From: Liolophura sinensis
Taxonomy: Eukaryota; Mollusca; Polyplacophora; Chitonida; Chitonidae
Reading direction: 5' to 3'
Assembly: GCF_032854445.1 (NCBI RefSeq)
Contig: NC_088295.1
Coordinates: forward strand, 82,876,644-82,940,643
Length of the DNA: 64,000 bases
Both the position numbers and the translations under genes were made by a program. The notes below the pieces were generated by a model. It ran no database searches, was not told the origin of the DNA, and saw nothing but the letters and a program-made list of their open reading frames with translations. Below are positions 25,145-37,423 of the stretch, one piece after another (the first letter of the stretch is position 1; each line of letters begins with the position of its first letter).

Positions 25145-25190
25145 ATTGTGCCGCGTTGGCAAGTTAACCACTCGGCCACGGAATCTCCCA
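25145..25190 (-). repeat. tRNA-like head of a decayed SINE
   Basis: The minus strand reads 'ccgtggccgagtggttaact', close to a Ser/Leu-type tRNA A box. No matching acceptor stem or B box completes a tRNA, so it is treated as SINE-derived. A similar piece occurs at about 39300-39335. Confidence 0.45.
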
Positions 25191-25199
25191 CCTGCGACT

Positions 25200-26720
25200 A
25201 CATTTTTCGTCCAGTTAAAACATAATCTATGTTGTTTCCTCAATGTACCTCATAACAAACCCACTCTAAATCAATTATCCCCGATACTAACAGACTGCAA
25301 TTAAACATGTGATTCTAAATTAATAAAATCCGGTAACCTCAGATTTTAATGGCGAACCATGGCTTATGTTAACACGACGTTCGTGTTCCATTAGCCATCG
25401 CTTTTAACTGATTCACCCTAGTGGAACTAGAAAACATGTGAACGGCCTAAAACGTCGGCTCGGGACCACCCCCATGCAGTGTATACAGTGAATAAAGCGT
25501 GGACGGGTATCTAGCGGATTGCTTCACATGAGAAAACGGTGTTAGTACCGGTATATAGAGTTCTGCGGAAACAGCGCTGGTGTGGGTGATACCACATTCC
25601 ACGCTATCATTGTCCCGGGCCGTCACTTGCCAGCTGAGTGGGTCCACTAAACATTGACATCATAAGGATCATGTACTATTAGTTTTCCATCACAATGGTT
25701 GACAACAAAGCTATGGTTTGTAATGGTTTACAGCGGACAGATCAGTCTGGAATTCTGTTTTGTGTCGCTGTATCATTCAGCATGCGACTATGTTGAGGAC
25801 AAGCAGTGGTCGAGTTGAGCTCCATCAGTGTGTTCCCCTGGCAAGCCTGGCCCGAGTTATTACCTTACCCATACGGCGGGGCTGTTCACCGCCGCAGAGA
25901 ATATTAAGAAATACATTCGTTTTGTGCATCGTCACAACGCGGAGTGTTAATTTATTTGATGCAAAAAGTTACCCAGCATGGCAAAGTCGTCTTATGGCTC
26001 ACACACATGTACGTCCCTCTTTTGTAAATGGTAAGGCACTTGGGGATAGTTAGATGGTTCAATCTTACCCCGCTTTCAAATCTCTAACCCCTCTTACCAC
26101 CCATTCCGTCAAACGGTCATCCAATCCGGACAACTCCAACTCAGACTTACTCTCAGTTTAAAAGCAATAACCCACATGTTTTATGTGGGGTGATGGTCTC
26201 AGCCGAGACAGTTTCCGTGGGGTATAAAGGCGCTCGTGGACTTGAATATGATGAGATGTTGATGACTGAGATAAATGTAGCCTGCTTTGTGATGTTGTCT
26301 GCCATCCTTATAGAACCGTCAAGCACAGGCACCGGGGGATAATTGTCCTCACACTCTTAGATTAGATTTACACCAGTAATAATTCAGACAGAATTTTTTT
26401 TCAGGCCGTCATCTTTCATCGGATCACTTAGAGACTCTTAGGATAATCTTATCACGTTTCTGGTTTTCAGACAAACTTGACGGTTTATCTTGGGAATGAT
26501 GGTGCAGTGATACTTGGAATAGGTGACACTGATTCTCCACGTATTTTTTCCCACTTAATCACTCCCAAGGAACTGAGAATACATGTAGCTCTTTTCCTAG
26601 CGGATCGATATTGACTAAATGCGTCGTGACTTGATTGATCGCTTAATTGCCTATTGATGGAAAAAAGTACTTGACATCTCGCTTTTGTGTGCGAAGCTAT
26701 AATATTTCCGCTCAGCTTAT
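25200..26720. repeat. Tandem array unit 4 (partial)
   Basis: It retains 'gtggtcgagttgagctccat' (about 25807), a 'cacccattccgtcaaacggt' block (about 26097), 'tagaaccgtcaagcacagg' (about 26310, like 19225) and 'ttgatcgcttaattgcc' (about 26636). It lacks the long linker of units 1 and 2 and is preceded by the channel 3'-flank copy. Confidence 0.6.
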
Positions 26721-27370
26721 CAAATGAGTATTAAGTTTCCATATGAAAACGCCATATCCGGCAATCGGCTTCTAATACGGTCATTCTTCATCACATCGAC
26801 TCATGTACATGTAGTACCTATGTAGGAAAACCAAACTGAAGTTCACAAAAACGAAGTTCTTTCAGATGTAAGTGGGTGAGTTCAAACCCAGCCATCGCTG
26901 GTCTGACCGTCTAATAACTCTACAGGTAGTTAAGAACTTACTTGAAAAACTATGGCATTCCGAATGTGTGTATCAGGGTACCTGGGGCACCAGCCTAAGA
27001 TTTAACAGAAATAAATGGATGTACTTAGATCCATTGTCTAGAGACAAAGGTACAAAATCTTGATATGAGAGGATTTCATTGAGAAGTTCTTCAGTGCTTT
27101 GCTTACCCATAAACAACTGACTGACCTTTGCAGTATATGTGCGTATGCTTGGGCGAAGCTTCCGTTGTTCACTGTTGTTACTGTAAGACGAGATGAAATA
27201 TTTTCAGCACTAATTACACACTGTCTGGAAAACCCAAACATTCATATCGCATATGTCCAATGCACCTGCTACACACAGACAAACAGCTAGACAATATTTG
27301 GCCTCGAGCTTCTGCAGGTATTCTACGCTCTTAGTACCTCAGTTGCTATTGGCTTTTTCCCATGTATCTG
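26720..27370. other. Gene-free stretch
   Basis: Short open frames on both strands without a recognisable domain. Nothing could be assigned. Confidence 0.4.
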
Positions 27371-27975
27371 AGGCTGACCCCAGAGGCCATTCCAAAGCGA
27401 CAGTCACATTATCCCATGGACCCGAAGTGCCTTGTGTATTTGAAAGTGCCAGTCTGTGCCGTGTATTTGAAAATGACAGCAACATTACATCGCACATTAG
27501 CAAGTCACTTTATCTCGTGGATCCGAAAGCGCTTCTTTTAATTTAAAGTGCCAGTCTCTTTGTCCAGTGTATTTAAAAATTCTAGTCACTTTACACCGTG
27601 TATTTAAAAGTGCCAGATATTTCAACCCGTACATTTCAAAGTGACAATCAAATTACATTGTGTATTTAGAGGTGTCCCATATATCTGGAGTTACCTGTCG
27701 CTTTTGAGGTTACTAGGTGCTTTGTCCCATGAATGCGTTATTACCTGTAGCTTTGTCCAGTGTATCCGAGGCTACCTGTCACTTTGCTCCATGTATCTGA
27801 TCTGTCGCTTTGTTCCATGGATCCCAGGTTACCTGTCGCTTTGTAAAAAGGGGTTCGAGGTTACCTGTCGAATTGTTCCATATATTGGAAGTTACCTGTC
27901 GCTTTGTCCCATATATCGGAGGTTACCTGTCGTTTTGTCCAATGTTTCCGAGGTTACCAAATTTTCTGTTCCACA
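27370..27975 (+). repeat. Minisatellite, 31-bp unit in its right half
   Basis: The right half (about 27670-27975) repeats 'gaggttacctgtcgctttgt' followed by 'cccatatatcg', a 31-bp unit. The left half (about 27370-27660) has a more diverged version around 'gtgtatttgaaagtgccagt'. The 132-codon open frame across it is a by-product of the repeat. Confidence 0.75.
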
Positions 27976-30600
27976 AAGCAGAGTGGTCGGCTCGTTTCGG
28001 AGAAATGTCTTCGCCTTTAGTGACGTTCCACCACCCTAAATAAAAACAATATAACCAATATGGCTCTAAGTGCCCTGGCTCCGGGTTAACTGGGAGCGTC
28101 ATCTGACCACCATACAAGCTGAATCGCCACCACCTGAAGTGCATTGTAGTCAGTAGTAAGGGTTAATGAATACAATTTCTTATGCCTAAAAGAAAGTGCC
28201 TTCTCCTTTTCCAAACCAGTCGCGGCCAAACTGGCGCCTGACGCACTACATCCATGTTAACATAAATGGGGAAGAAACTACCAGGATATGAAACACCAGC
28301 ATAAAACAAGTAACCCCGATTATTGGGTATGACATTGCTCTTTTATCAGCCCAAAGAGCAAACAGGGCTAAATGTGGCTAGCTTCTTTGTTTGCTTGCGT
28401 GCGCAGTGATTCATGTTCTACTCAAAAACACACAACTCAATCTACTGCTATTTTGGTGGTGCAAATAGAACCAGGTTAAATTCATTATACTTGGTTAACT
28501 TTGACATGACAGTTTAAATCAGTGACGTTAGCATGCATCCATATAAATCATCTATCATATCCTGAACTGGTTAATTAATGTTTGGTGCCGTTTTAGTCCT
28601 AACCAAAGGCCTTGACACATCTTATTTCCTCACCAGGACTATGCTTTTTAGAAGCACAAAGGTATATATTTAAGGGAAGTGAAAACATAACAATGACTTA
28701 GATTTAAAAAACAGTGAAAAGTTATTTCTGAATATGCTCTTCGTGATGATTTGCCTGTGAAAGGAAAAACTCATTTAAAACGAACTGTTATATGACCGGT
28801 ATTTGTGAACAGCTTTTTGTACAACACAAATGCGACACATTTATGCATAAATATGCACCAGCTAAAGCAAACCGACAGAGTTAACAAAATCCTCCCCCAT
28901 CACATACAGATCGCGGTGTACCAATTAATATAATGGTTAATATAATCAGATAGTCACGTGTTTTAAACACGACTGTGTGATGTACAGTACGATGGCCAGG
29001 ATCACTTTTTTCTCATTTCCTGAACACGTATGGTGCCTACATTCATACTCAAACAGCAACGATCAGCGGCGTTTGGAATTCATAAGTTGTCTCCCCTGGA
29101 AACGCTTTGGCTGCCACATAGAACAGATATGAGACATCTGTAATTCAGTTATTCCACACCCGTAATAGAATTAATAGATTTGACAATGGCGTGTTTGCAC
29201 TGTATAACATCAAGAGCATTGCCCGGATAAAATTTGTGCCTTTATGTCATACATGTTGTATTTCAGCGACAAACTGTTCCCATTTGGCATATTTGACATG
29301 TTAGAACGTTTAATACAAATAATCCCAAGACGATAATATAGCAAAAGAAGATGAAGGACTCTCGTATTAGGCAACAGGTAAAGTTTATATGTTATCTTAG
29401 ATCTTAGTTCGTCAGAAGAAGTAAATAGCATCTTTAACCAAGGCATGTTGTTCAACGACTCGGGCTGTAGACCAGACTGCCAAACGGCGCCTACATTCAC
29501 ATTCCACAACTAGCCGAAACACTTTTCATACGATGTAGCAGAAGTCGCAAGGAAATATCCATAGCAGTAGTTAAACTAGTGTGACGTGTACTTCTTCCAA
29601 TCAAAACTGTGAACTTTCTTGGTTCTTTCTTCTCTCGAAAAGCAAATGTGTACCATTTTGTAAACACGTGTGTGTTGCGCTCGCTATGTAAACAAGATGT
29701 GTACACACTGAAAGTGTATTTACTTAGTGATGATGTGTACAATGTACACATTAATGTTCATGTGCAAATGTGTTGCAATCAGTGTGTGAATGTAGTGCAC
29801 GGCTTTTACAAAGTACCGGTACCCATGTTTCCAGACAGATAAACACCATATATACATGTAACAATGACGACGTGGCCGACTGTATCAGCCATTGTTTTGG
29901 CTCTGACTTCACTTGATTCTGCAACTTACAAGTTGCAGCACTTTCCCCAGCTAGGTTTGGCCGGATCACAGCCCTAACAAATTTTTGCGCATGGCATAAA
30001 ACGTCAGTTATGTTAATGTGCAACCATTCTGAAGTATATACATGTAGAAGAATATGATTTGCTGTTTGAGTTACATATTGAAGTTGGATCACTGAGCGTT
30101 AATTTTCTATCTGATTACATCCACAGACCTATTCTGGAGAGCGTTGTAATCCTATATGGTGTTCATGATCACATATTTTAGACAAACAAGGACAACAAAA
30201 CTACAAAAATAAACAAACACATGATTGTCAACACATGTGACAAATAACAGCATGTTTAATAACAAAGACAAATGGCTTGCAAGCCAGGTAAGCTTTCTAA
30301 CAAGGTTCAAGCTTTTTGTCTGCAACCAATATTATATCATCTACAAATACGTATATCTTAGTCCCTACATACATGTACATCAACAAGTAACAAGTAAATA
30401 AACATTCGCATGTATCAGCAGAGATATTGATCTTCTTGTTACAGTCAAAACATAAACGAGCAGAATCAAAATATCATCATGTTTTTCTCATAGTAAGCCT
30501 ATGTACATGTTCTTCCGAACTGTCGACGTGGGTTTTACTTTTCCCTATGAACTGTATACAGGGACCAAGGCAATGATAGATTTAATTCGGTTTAATTCTA
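27976..30600. other. Gene-free stretch
   Basis: No recognisable coding exons, RNA genes or SINE copies were seen. The longest frames (99-113 codons) show no domain and poor composition for protein. Confidence 0.4.
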
Positions 30601-30606
30601 CACCAC

Positions 30607-30709
<103 letters not shown>

Positions 30710-31607
30710 AAAAGCAACAGAGTTTTAAATTGATGTCTCATACATGTCTCATTAAACTGTGTTTAATCAAAAAAGGTGCGTGCACCAGTTCAATCTGAAA
30801 AAGAAATCCCAAAGAAAACAAGTTGGGCGTTTCGTGTCTAGGCTCAATCAGATTAACAACAACAAAGTCTGCAAATACAGAGGTCTGTGATGCATCTCTG
30901 TTGATTCAGTCTGCCTTACTCATTAGTGAAATGTGCAGGATGAATCACATTTGAGAAGAGCTTATGAGCCGAAAGCCGCACTCCATCAAGCAAAAACTGT
31001 AGATCTATCTAACATTTGTATGAAGTTACCATTCTTTATAGCATGAGTAAACACAGATTTATACCCGAGTGTAAATCAGGGTTTTCCTATCATTGTGTAC
31101 AATGCATTATAGCTCATAGCATATCACCAAGAATGTTAATTAAGTTTTGGTGTAAATTTCTAATTTTGTTAATACAGCGTGGTTCAGTCCACAGTCGTTC
31201 CTTTGTTGATTTTTTATTAACTCCTTTCTATGGATTTTGACTGGTACTATAATCGGTCTATTTTAAATGAATTTCATATGTGGATAATTTCCAGGGAAGT
31301 ATATTGTCTCTTGTTAAACAGCATAACTAGATAAAATAGATCTTCCTTGTAATGAGATATAATGTAATATTGTTTTGAGTGAGTTTGATTACGCATATAT
31401 ATAATAACTTACTCGCCTCACTCTGTACGTTAGATGCGCTGTGCATATATATACAGGCCCATTATATATGCACATATATTATATAAGTTCAAAATTACAC
31501 ACGCACCCTCCGCGTCCCCAGATTAATCTTATTTATTGATACATGATAACAACGAAGGTGACAGCGCCTTTTATTTTAAGCTCTTACATGTAACATACGA
31601 GCATATA

Positions 31608-31852
31608 TATATTTATTTATTTGATTGGTGTTTTACGCCGTACTCAAGAATATTTGACTGATACGACGACGGTCAACATTATGGTGTGTGGAAACCGGGC
31701 ATAGCTCGGGGGAACCCCAAGACCATCCGCAGGTTTCTGACAGACCTTTCCACTTACGGCCGGAGAGGAAGCCAGCAAGAGCTGGACTTGAACTCACAGC
31801 GACCGCATTGGTGAGAGAACCCCGGGGTCATTCCGCTGCGCTAGCGCGCAGC
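31608..31852 (-). repeat. Near full-length tRNA-derived SINE
   Basis: On the minus strand it mirrors 16796-17060. It has the 'ggtgttttacgccgtactca' module next to the tail, 'ggccggagaggaagccagca', 'gagctggacttgaactcaca' (B-box region) and 'gcgctagcgcgcagc' at the head. AT-rich simple repeats flank both ends. The frame at 31688-31897 is inside it and is not a gene. Confidence 0.9.
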
Positions 31853-31899
31853 ATATATATATATATATTTATATATGGGTACATGATAGGGAAATAGCA

Positions 31900-34695
31900 T
31901 TGTAACAGTACTGACAAAAGTATGAATACACAAATGTACCATGGAATGTACAAATTTCCCATTAGTATTGATTCTTCCTTCCACGTAAATTAAAGATGAC
32001 ACGCTTACGGCTTAGGAAAACTGAGGCGATAAATTGTATATGAAGATACCTTGATAGTTAGGATCGATCAATTACCAGAAAACCCGACTGCCGTCACAGG
32101 CTAGAATTATACGGCTAAATAACAACAATAAATAACCACTCGGTTAAATAGCGCTCTTATTTAGGCAGAAAGTGTATGTGTTCTCTCTCTGTCAAAGCAT
32201 TCGTTATATATACGTGGACATGTACAAGATCTTACAGACTGGTTACCTGTACAGCAACTCATAGGCTTCGTTCGATTGTCACTTTAGGGTGTTTTCTCCA
32301 TTTGGTGTTTTCTCAACATGATATTATATCCATTTGATCTTTTGTCTACTTGATACTTTTCATCGTGTTTTGTCCACTTAATATTTTTATGGTGTTTTTC
32401 ACCAATTTCACCAATTAATGTTTGATGACGCCAGTCAGGTTTATGGTTACAACCTGGCATGCCTTGAGCAATCCACAGCTTATTGCTAATTACCCGGCAC
32501 ACCTTCTCCAACAAATATATGCATTTACGCTTTAATAAGCATGATGAAATGTTTTTCAAAGACAGACGATTTTGCAACCAAAATAGATGTCTCCTACCAC
32601 TCGTCCAGTAATTTTACGGTGTAATATTCAGTCAGAATATCTCTTGATTAATGGACTGACGGTGTGCTTACGATACAGTAAACAGTTTGACATTATGAAG
32701 CCTTTTCAAAAACACATATGATGAAAGGATTATCGCAGTCAGCCACAATTAAACACTGCTATTCAAAGATAACTCTCATTTTATCAAAATATTACAATCT
32801 TTAAAGAACAACCAAAGATTATTTCAGAAAGAAGGTTCATTAACTACCAAATTTCATTAAAATCAGTCGGGTAGTCCAGCAGATATGTTGCAAATAACCA
32901 CTAGCCAATCAAAGGGTTAAAACATAGAATGGATGAAGTATGGCAACCTATATCGAAATCATACACGAATCCTACCTGGGAGCACATGTGGTCATCTAGC
33001 TATCAATAATATTAACATGTTATACTTAGCGGAAGTATAAGACTGAAAGGTCCAATTGTTATTTATTAATTTAATTGATTGGTGCGTAACTACGAGTTTA
33101 TGAATTTTGCGGAAAGTTACATTTGGGGTGATTTTCATAGTTCTACAGTGTCTAATGCATAAAAAAGATATTTCATTGTGACTGGAGCAGGCTACCATTT
33201 TTCGATTTTATGACATACATCGCTTCAGTGTATGTTTGGACTTTTATAGGGCGGATGCTTGCCATATAACAGGAAAAGAAGAGTAAAACAGAACTGAAAA
33301 AAGTAGCCTCACGAGTGTATCAGTCGCTGTCACTCACAGATGTCTTGTGATCATTGAAATGGAATGTCCATTTTGGTTGTCGGCTGGTAAACGCATGTCT
33401 TTTTCGAATCAATGCATATATTTATTCATTATTCGGATCCGTAATTTATTCTACACTGAGTCACAGAATAATGAATGCATATGCAGGGTTCATCTCATTG
33501 TTGCTTATACGTACACTCCCCCCTCCCCCCAAGCCCCTCATTGCACTCTATGTACACTGGCAGAGCATTACAGGACTTTAATGAATTTGGGACGAACTCC
33601 ATTACGTTTCGGATAATGACATTATATTTACCGAGCTATGGACAATGGTACCAAGCAACATGCACAGACAAGAATGATGGAAATTTACTTTGGCTTCCGT
33701 TGCCATGATACAATGCTGTTTTCTTTTTGTACCATCAGAAAAATTTGTTTGTTGTAGTAATGTTATCATTAACGTGGCTTTGGCATGGTTTCGGATTCCA
33801 CAGATCTATTCCTCAATTAGCTTACCGTCAAAATAAACACGGGTAATTTCAGTGCATCTCTATTACTACGCTTTTAAACCTACAATACAATGGAATCACG
33901 TCCATCAAAGGTCTGCAACACTAAGTATAACACATTGTGAAAGCATAACACACGAAGCACGGGAACCAATGTATACACAGCTTTAAAGCACTAAACCATC
34001 CGTTGCCAAAACTCATATAACCATTTTTCCTTTTAGTACATCACTTGAACTCAGGCGGTGCGTAAAACAATTGCGAAAAAGTCTCCCAACAAAATGTTTT
34101 TAGAGCCACATAAAGATGTTAAATATTATTTTTGGTGCCAAACTCACAGTGTTTCGACGGGATATCATTCCAAACTTAAAACATCTTTCTAGGTTGAAAA
34201 GAACTTAATCAGGCGAAATGCCTGACTTAGTTACGGTCGAAGTATTTTGTCACAAGATGCCTATAGGTGATGGTTCTTGTGCAGTAAGGTGATTGAGGAC
34301 ATGATTCAGTCCATAACAAAATTCCAACTCTTCATCTGATCTCTTAAGGATTTTTGTCTGACGAAGCGGATATTCAGCGTTTCTTTGTAAGTTGTATTAC
34401 CTTCCCTTGAAAACATTGATAGTGTTATTAGATTACGGATACAGACATCATCAACTTCCGCTTCATTATAAAGCATTGTTGCTTATATTAACTCCAGGCG
34501 CTTATGTCATTCGCCCGAAAACCAGGTTGGAAATTAATGATATGGAACTGCATTTTTTGTGGGCTGTTTCTTAACTTCCACACTATTGCCTATAAATCTA
34601 ACGAAAACTTGGTTGTTTTGAACGATTTGACGTTTCCGTTTAGTTTTAAGGCTTAAGCTAAACCGGAAGTGGCCATTCCATAGTAGAAATCTGGT
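31900..34695. other. Gene-free stretch downstream of K+ channel paralogue 2
   Basis: Only short frames without domains were seen. The part nearest 34695 should contain the 3' UTR of the minus-strand channel gene, but no convincing poly(A) signal was identified. Confidence 0.4.
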
Positions 34696-37423
34696 TTAGG
34701 AGTCCTTTTGAGAACCGTATTCCGGCATGGGTTTGACAAAACTGGAGTACCTTCTGAAGGGTTTGTACTGATTCCCAGTAACACTCCGACAACGGCCAAC
34801 GCGGTGGTAATACAAGGCAAACTTGCTGGCAAAGATCGGGACGGTCACAGCCATGACGATGACCCCGCTTATAGCGCAAACCGACCCCAATATCTTTCCA
34901 AGGAGAGACCGGGGTACAGTGTCCCCATATCCTACTGTCGTCATGGTAATGATAGCCCACCAAAACGCTGCTGGGATACTCTCTATATTCTCGGTTGGGC
35001 GTTCGCAGAAGTAAAACAGACTTGAGAACATTAGTACCCCAATGCCGAGTAGCAGAACCAGAAGCCAAATCTCACGAAATCCTGCCCTAAGCGAGAATAG
35101 GAACACTCGAAGTCCGCTGCACTGTCCGACCAGACGAAACACTCTAAACACCCGTACCGTACTGATGGCTGAGATAAAGTCCATATAAGATGACGTGTAC
35201 TTCAACTCTGGGAAAATAGCCACAAGGACGACTCTGGAAAAGAATGCAATTACTGCCACTGTGTCGATTAAATTGAGAGGCGAAGATAGAAATCTTCGTC
35301 TGTTGACGTAAACGCCAAATCGAAACAGGAGGTCAACCGAGAAGAAAATACCACAAGCAAGAGACAAAAGGTGTATACTTGGCATAGGTCCCCCTAAATG
35401 TGGAGGCAGTTTACCTTGATGAGGTTTTCGTGATACTGAGAAGTTGGCCGTGGTATTAAAGTCATCTTCTTCCTGCGATTTACTCAAACCTAATTTCTCT
35501 TCGACAAGGTTTTCGTAACTGTGGAATTTGTCGCCCAGGAATTCTTTCCATTCTTCCTTGGAGAGCTTATGTCGAAACTGAGGCATGGTCTCAGCACAGA
35601 GCGCTATCACCGCCAGCAAGACGAACACCATGGACAACCAGAAGTATATCTGAAAACACATAAATGAATTTATTCATTTGATAGATTTTTGAGGTATAAT
35701 AAATTACAATTCACATGACTGCATTTTCGTACCTAATTCTGCTTGAGCCATGGTGTTATTGCTTTTAACAGAAAAGAATAAAACGCTGAGGTACATGTTA
35801 ATCCACACGAGATCGGATTCTACCTGTTACGTTCGATCATTTGTCAACTGTCACAATGACGTAGTTGCTCTAGTTTCATTCTCCTTTCTGGGTTATTGTA
35901 TTACTGCTGTATATAATTTCAACTCTGACTGCTATCAGAAAAAAACCGGAGTGCCTGACGCGAACGTCGAATCCTTGCCTTGCTGTCAAACTCTGTGGAT
36001 CAAAGGTATAGCGGCATCAACGGGTTTTCCGAAACAGTGGCGTTAGGAGCGACTAGCTTTCATCCCCTTGCTCCACCTAACAAATTACTCCATCGAATAG
36101 TATTTCCAAACTGTTTACAATCTATGTCATCAACCTAGCTCATTAACAGTCTAGCTGAATGATGAGAGTTGACGAACCATTTTTACACAGAGATCCGACT
36201 TTTTTATACGCCATATTAAAACATGTCAGAAAATACATAAAGATTACATAAACAACATAATGTGTCCCAAATCCTTTAAAGTGCCACTCTGGTCAGAATA
36301 CAAACTGCGTAGAAATATTACAATTATACGAAAGAAATCCTACGGAGTAAGCCTAACACTATGTTTCAATAGGATTTTGATGAAGAACGCTATTTAACCC
36401 ATATAACTGAAGATTCCTTGAAAAACAAAATCTTCGGCTGTGTCCGTAAAATTTTCCTCATGTGACGTCTTAAGATTCCCTGAATGACGTCGAATCAGGC
36501 AGATGTGACGTTGAGTAATGCATTTATGCTGGGATGACGTTAAGAGCGTTTGAATGGGCAACGCCATTTGTGGATATACGTCAGCGATTGATGACATCAT
36601 GTGTTCGTGGGTGACGTCACACCATGCAAAGCGGAAGAGACAGAAATATTTTGTTTCTATATAATCTGTCGAAACATACAATATCGGTTTTAATTCACTG
36701 CAATATTTTCACAATTTAGGAAAGCAATTCAGAGTATCCAAGTCTTTATCAATTTACCTTGCTTTTAAGAGACAGATGTTTTGACACCAAAGTAGCTCTT
36801 CCCAAAATGTGATATGTTTTGTCACTTTAAGCATTTCAATGGCTTTTATGCATGTACGTATCTATTGTTCTATAAACTATTTTGTAGAAACTATTACATG
36901 TTTGGTCAGACGTTTCAGATTCGTGCTCAAGAAGAAAAGAAAAACCCTCGCGTGTAATCTGATAAAAACATTTTGTAAGTAACTACAATTATACCTGTCC
37001 AAAGACACTGTAGTGTGGTTCTTCTAGGGACTCGTGAAAGAATCCCCGCCAGGTGCCTTTGTTGATTGTTGAGGGCGTCTCTTCCTTATTCATACTGTCC
37101 AATATCTTCACTTCCTCCAGGAATATGTCCATCCTCATCTTACAGCAGTTTTTCATCTCGTTAACATCCACCCCCCAAAACTCCATCTCTCGAATGAACA
37201 CCGAGGGGCAAACATCCTGCGGCATGTGGAGCTCGCGAAGATTCAGGTAATCCAAAGCCGCTTCAAAACATCCAACATGGCGTGCGAAGTAATAATGACC
37301 GTCATCCAACTGCCGATAATTCTTACCACCAGTCTTCGCCTGTTTCAGCGGTCTATCTATCAAAGACTTTGGTACCTCATAGCGCCGACCATTCACGCTG
37401 ACTTTCACAATTTCAGAATCCAT
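34696..37423 (-). CDS. Shaw/Kv3-type voltage-gated potassium channel alpha subunit (paralogue 2)
   Basis: CDS is complement(join(34696..35649, 36995..37423)), 460 aa, phase-0 intron at the same T1/S1 junction as paralogue 1. T1 (about residues 5-96) has the zinc motif HX5CX20CC (H66, C72, C93, C94) and FWGVD. Then come S1 (145-163), a long S1-S2 loop with sequons N208 and N212, S2 (235-254), S3 (267-288), S4 (303-326), S5 (335-358), filter TVGYG (381-385) and S6 (394-418). S4 keeps only R309, R312 and R315. The outer positions are S303 and S306, and the inner R6-equivalent is G318. The S6 hinge is TVP (412-414), not PVP. A basic tail follows S6. An in-frame ATG at 37465 would add 14 residues; 37423 was preferred because it matches paralogue 1. 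It is likely a plasma-membrane K+ channel or modifier subunit with altered voltage sensing. The role is inferred. Confidence 0.9.
35650..36994 (-). other. Intron of K+ channel paralogue 2
   Basis: On the minus strand the donor is CAG|GTATAA (36995/36994) and the acceptor is TGTTTTCAG|ATA (35650/35649). The length is 1345 bp. Readthrough would add one residue and stop at once, because the donor itself reads GTA TAA. A cluster of TGACGT sites lies in its donor-proximal part. Confidence 0.85.
36460..36622. promoter_or_regulatory. Cluster of CRE-like TGACGT sites in the channel intron
   Basis: Within about 160 bp there are TGACGTC at 36463 and 36485, TGACGTT at 36506 and 36535, ACGTCA at 36578, TGACATCA at 36592 and a full palindromic CRE TGACGTCA at 36612. 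The first three are 21-22 bp apart, about two helical turns. CREB/ATF proteins bind such sites. Enhancer function is inferred from the density of sites only. Confidence 0.5.

Noticed and set aside
25145-25190. Possible tRNA gene on the minus strand
   Set aside because: Only an A-box-like half is present, with no B box or acceptor-stem pairing. It is treated as SINE debris.
27641-28039. 132-codon plus-strand frame
   Set aside because: It is generated by the 31-bp minisatellite.
34658-35068. 136-codon minus-strand frame and a 105-codon plus-strand frame over the same bases
   Set aside because: Both are shadows of the channel paralogue 2 exon, whose frame carries the filter and S6.
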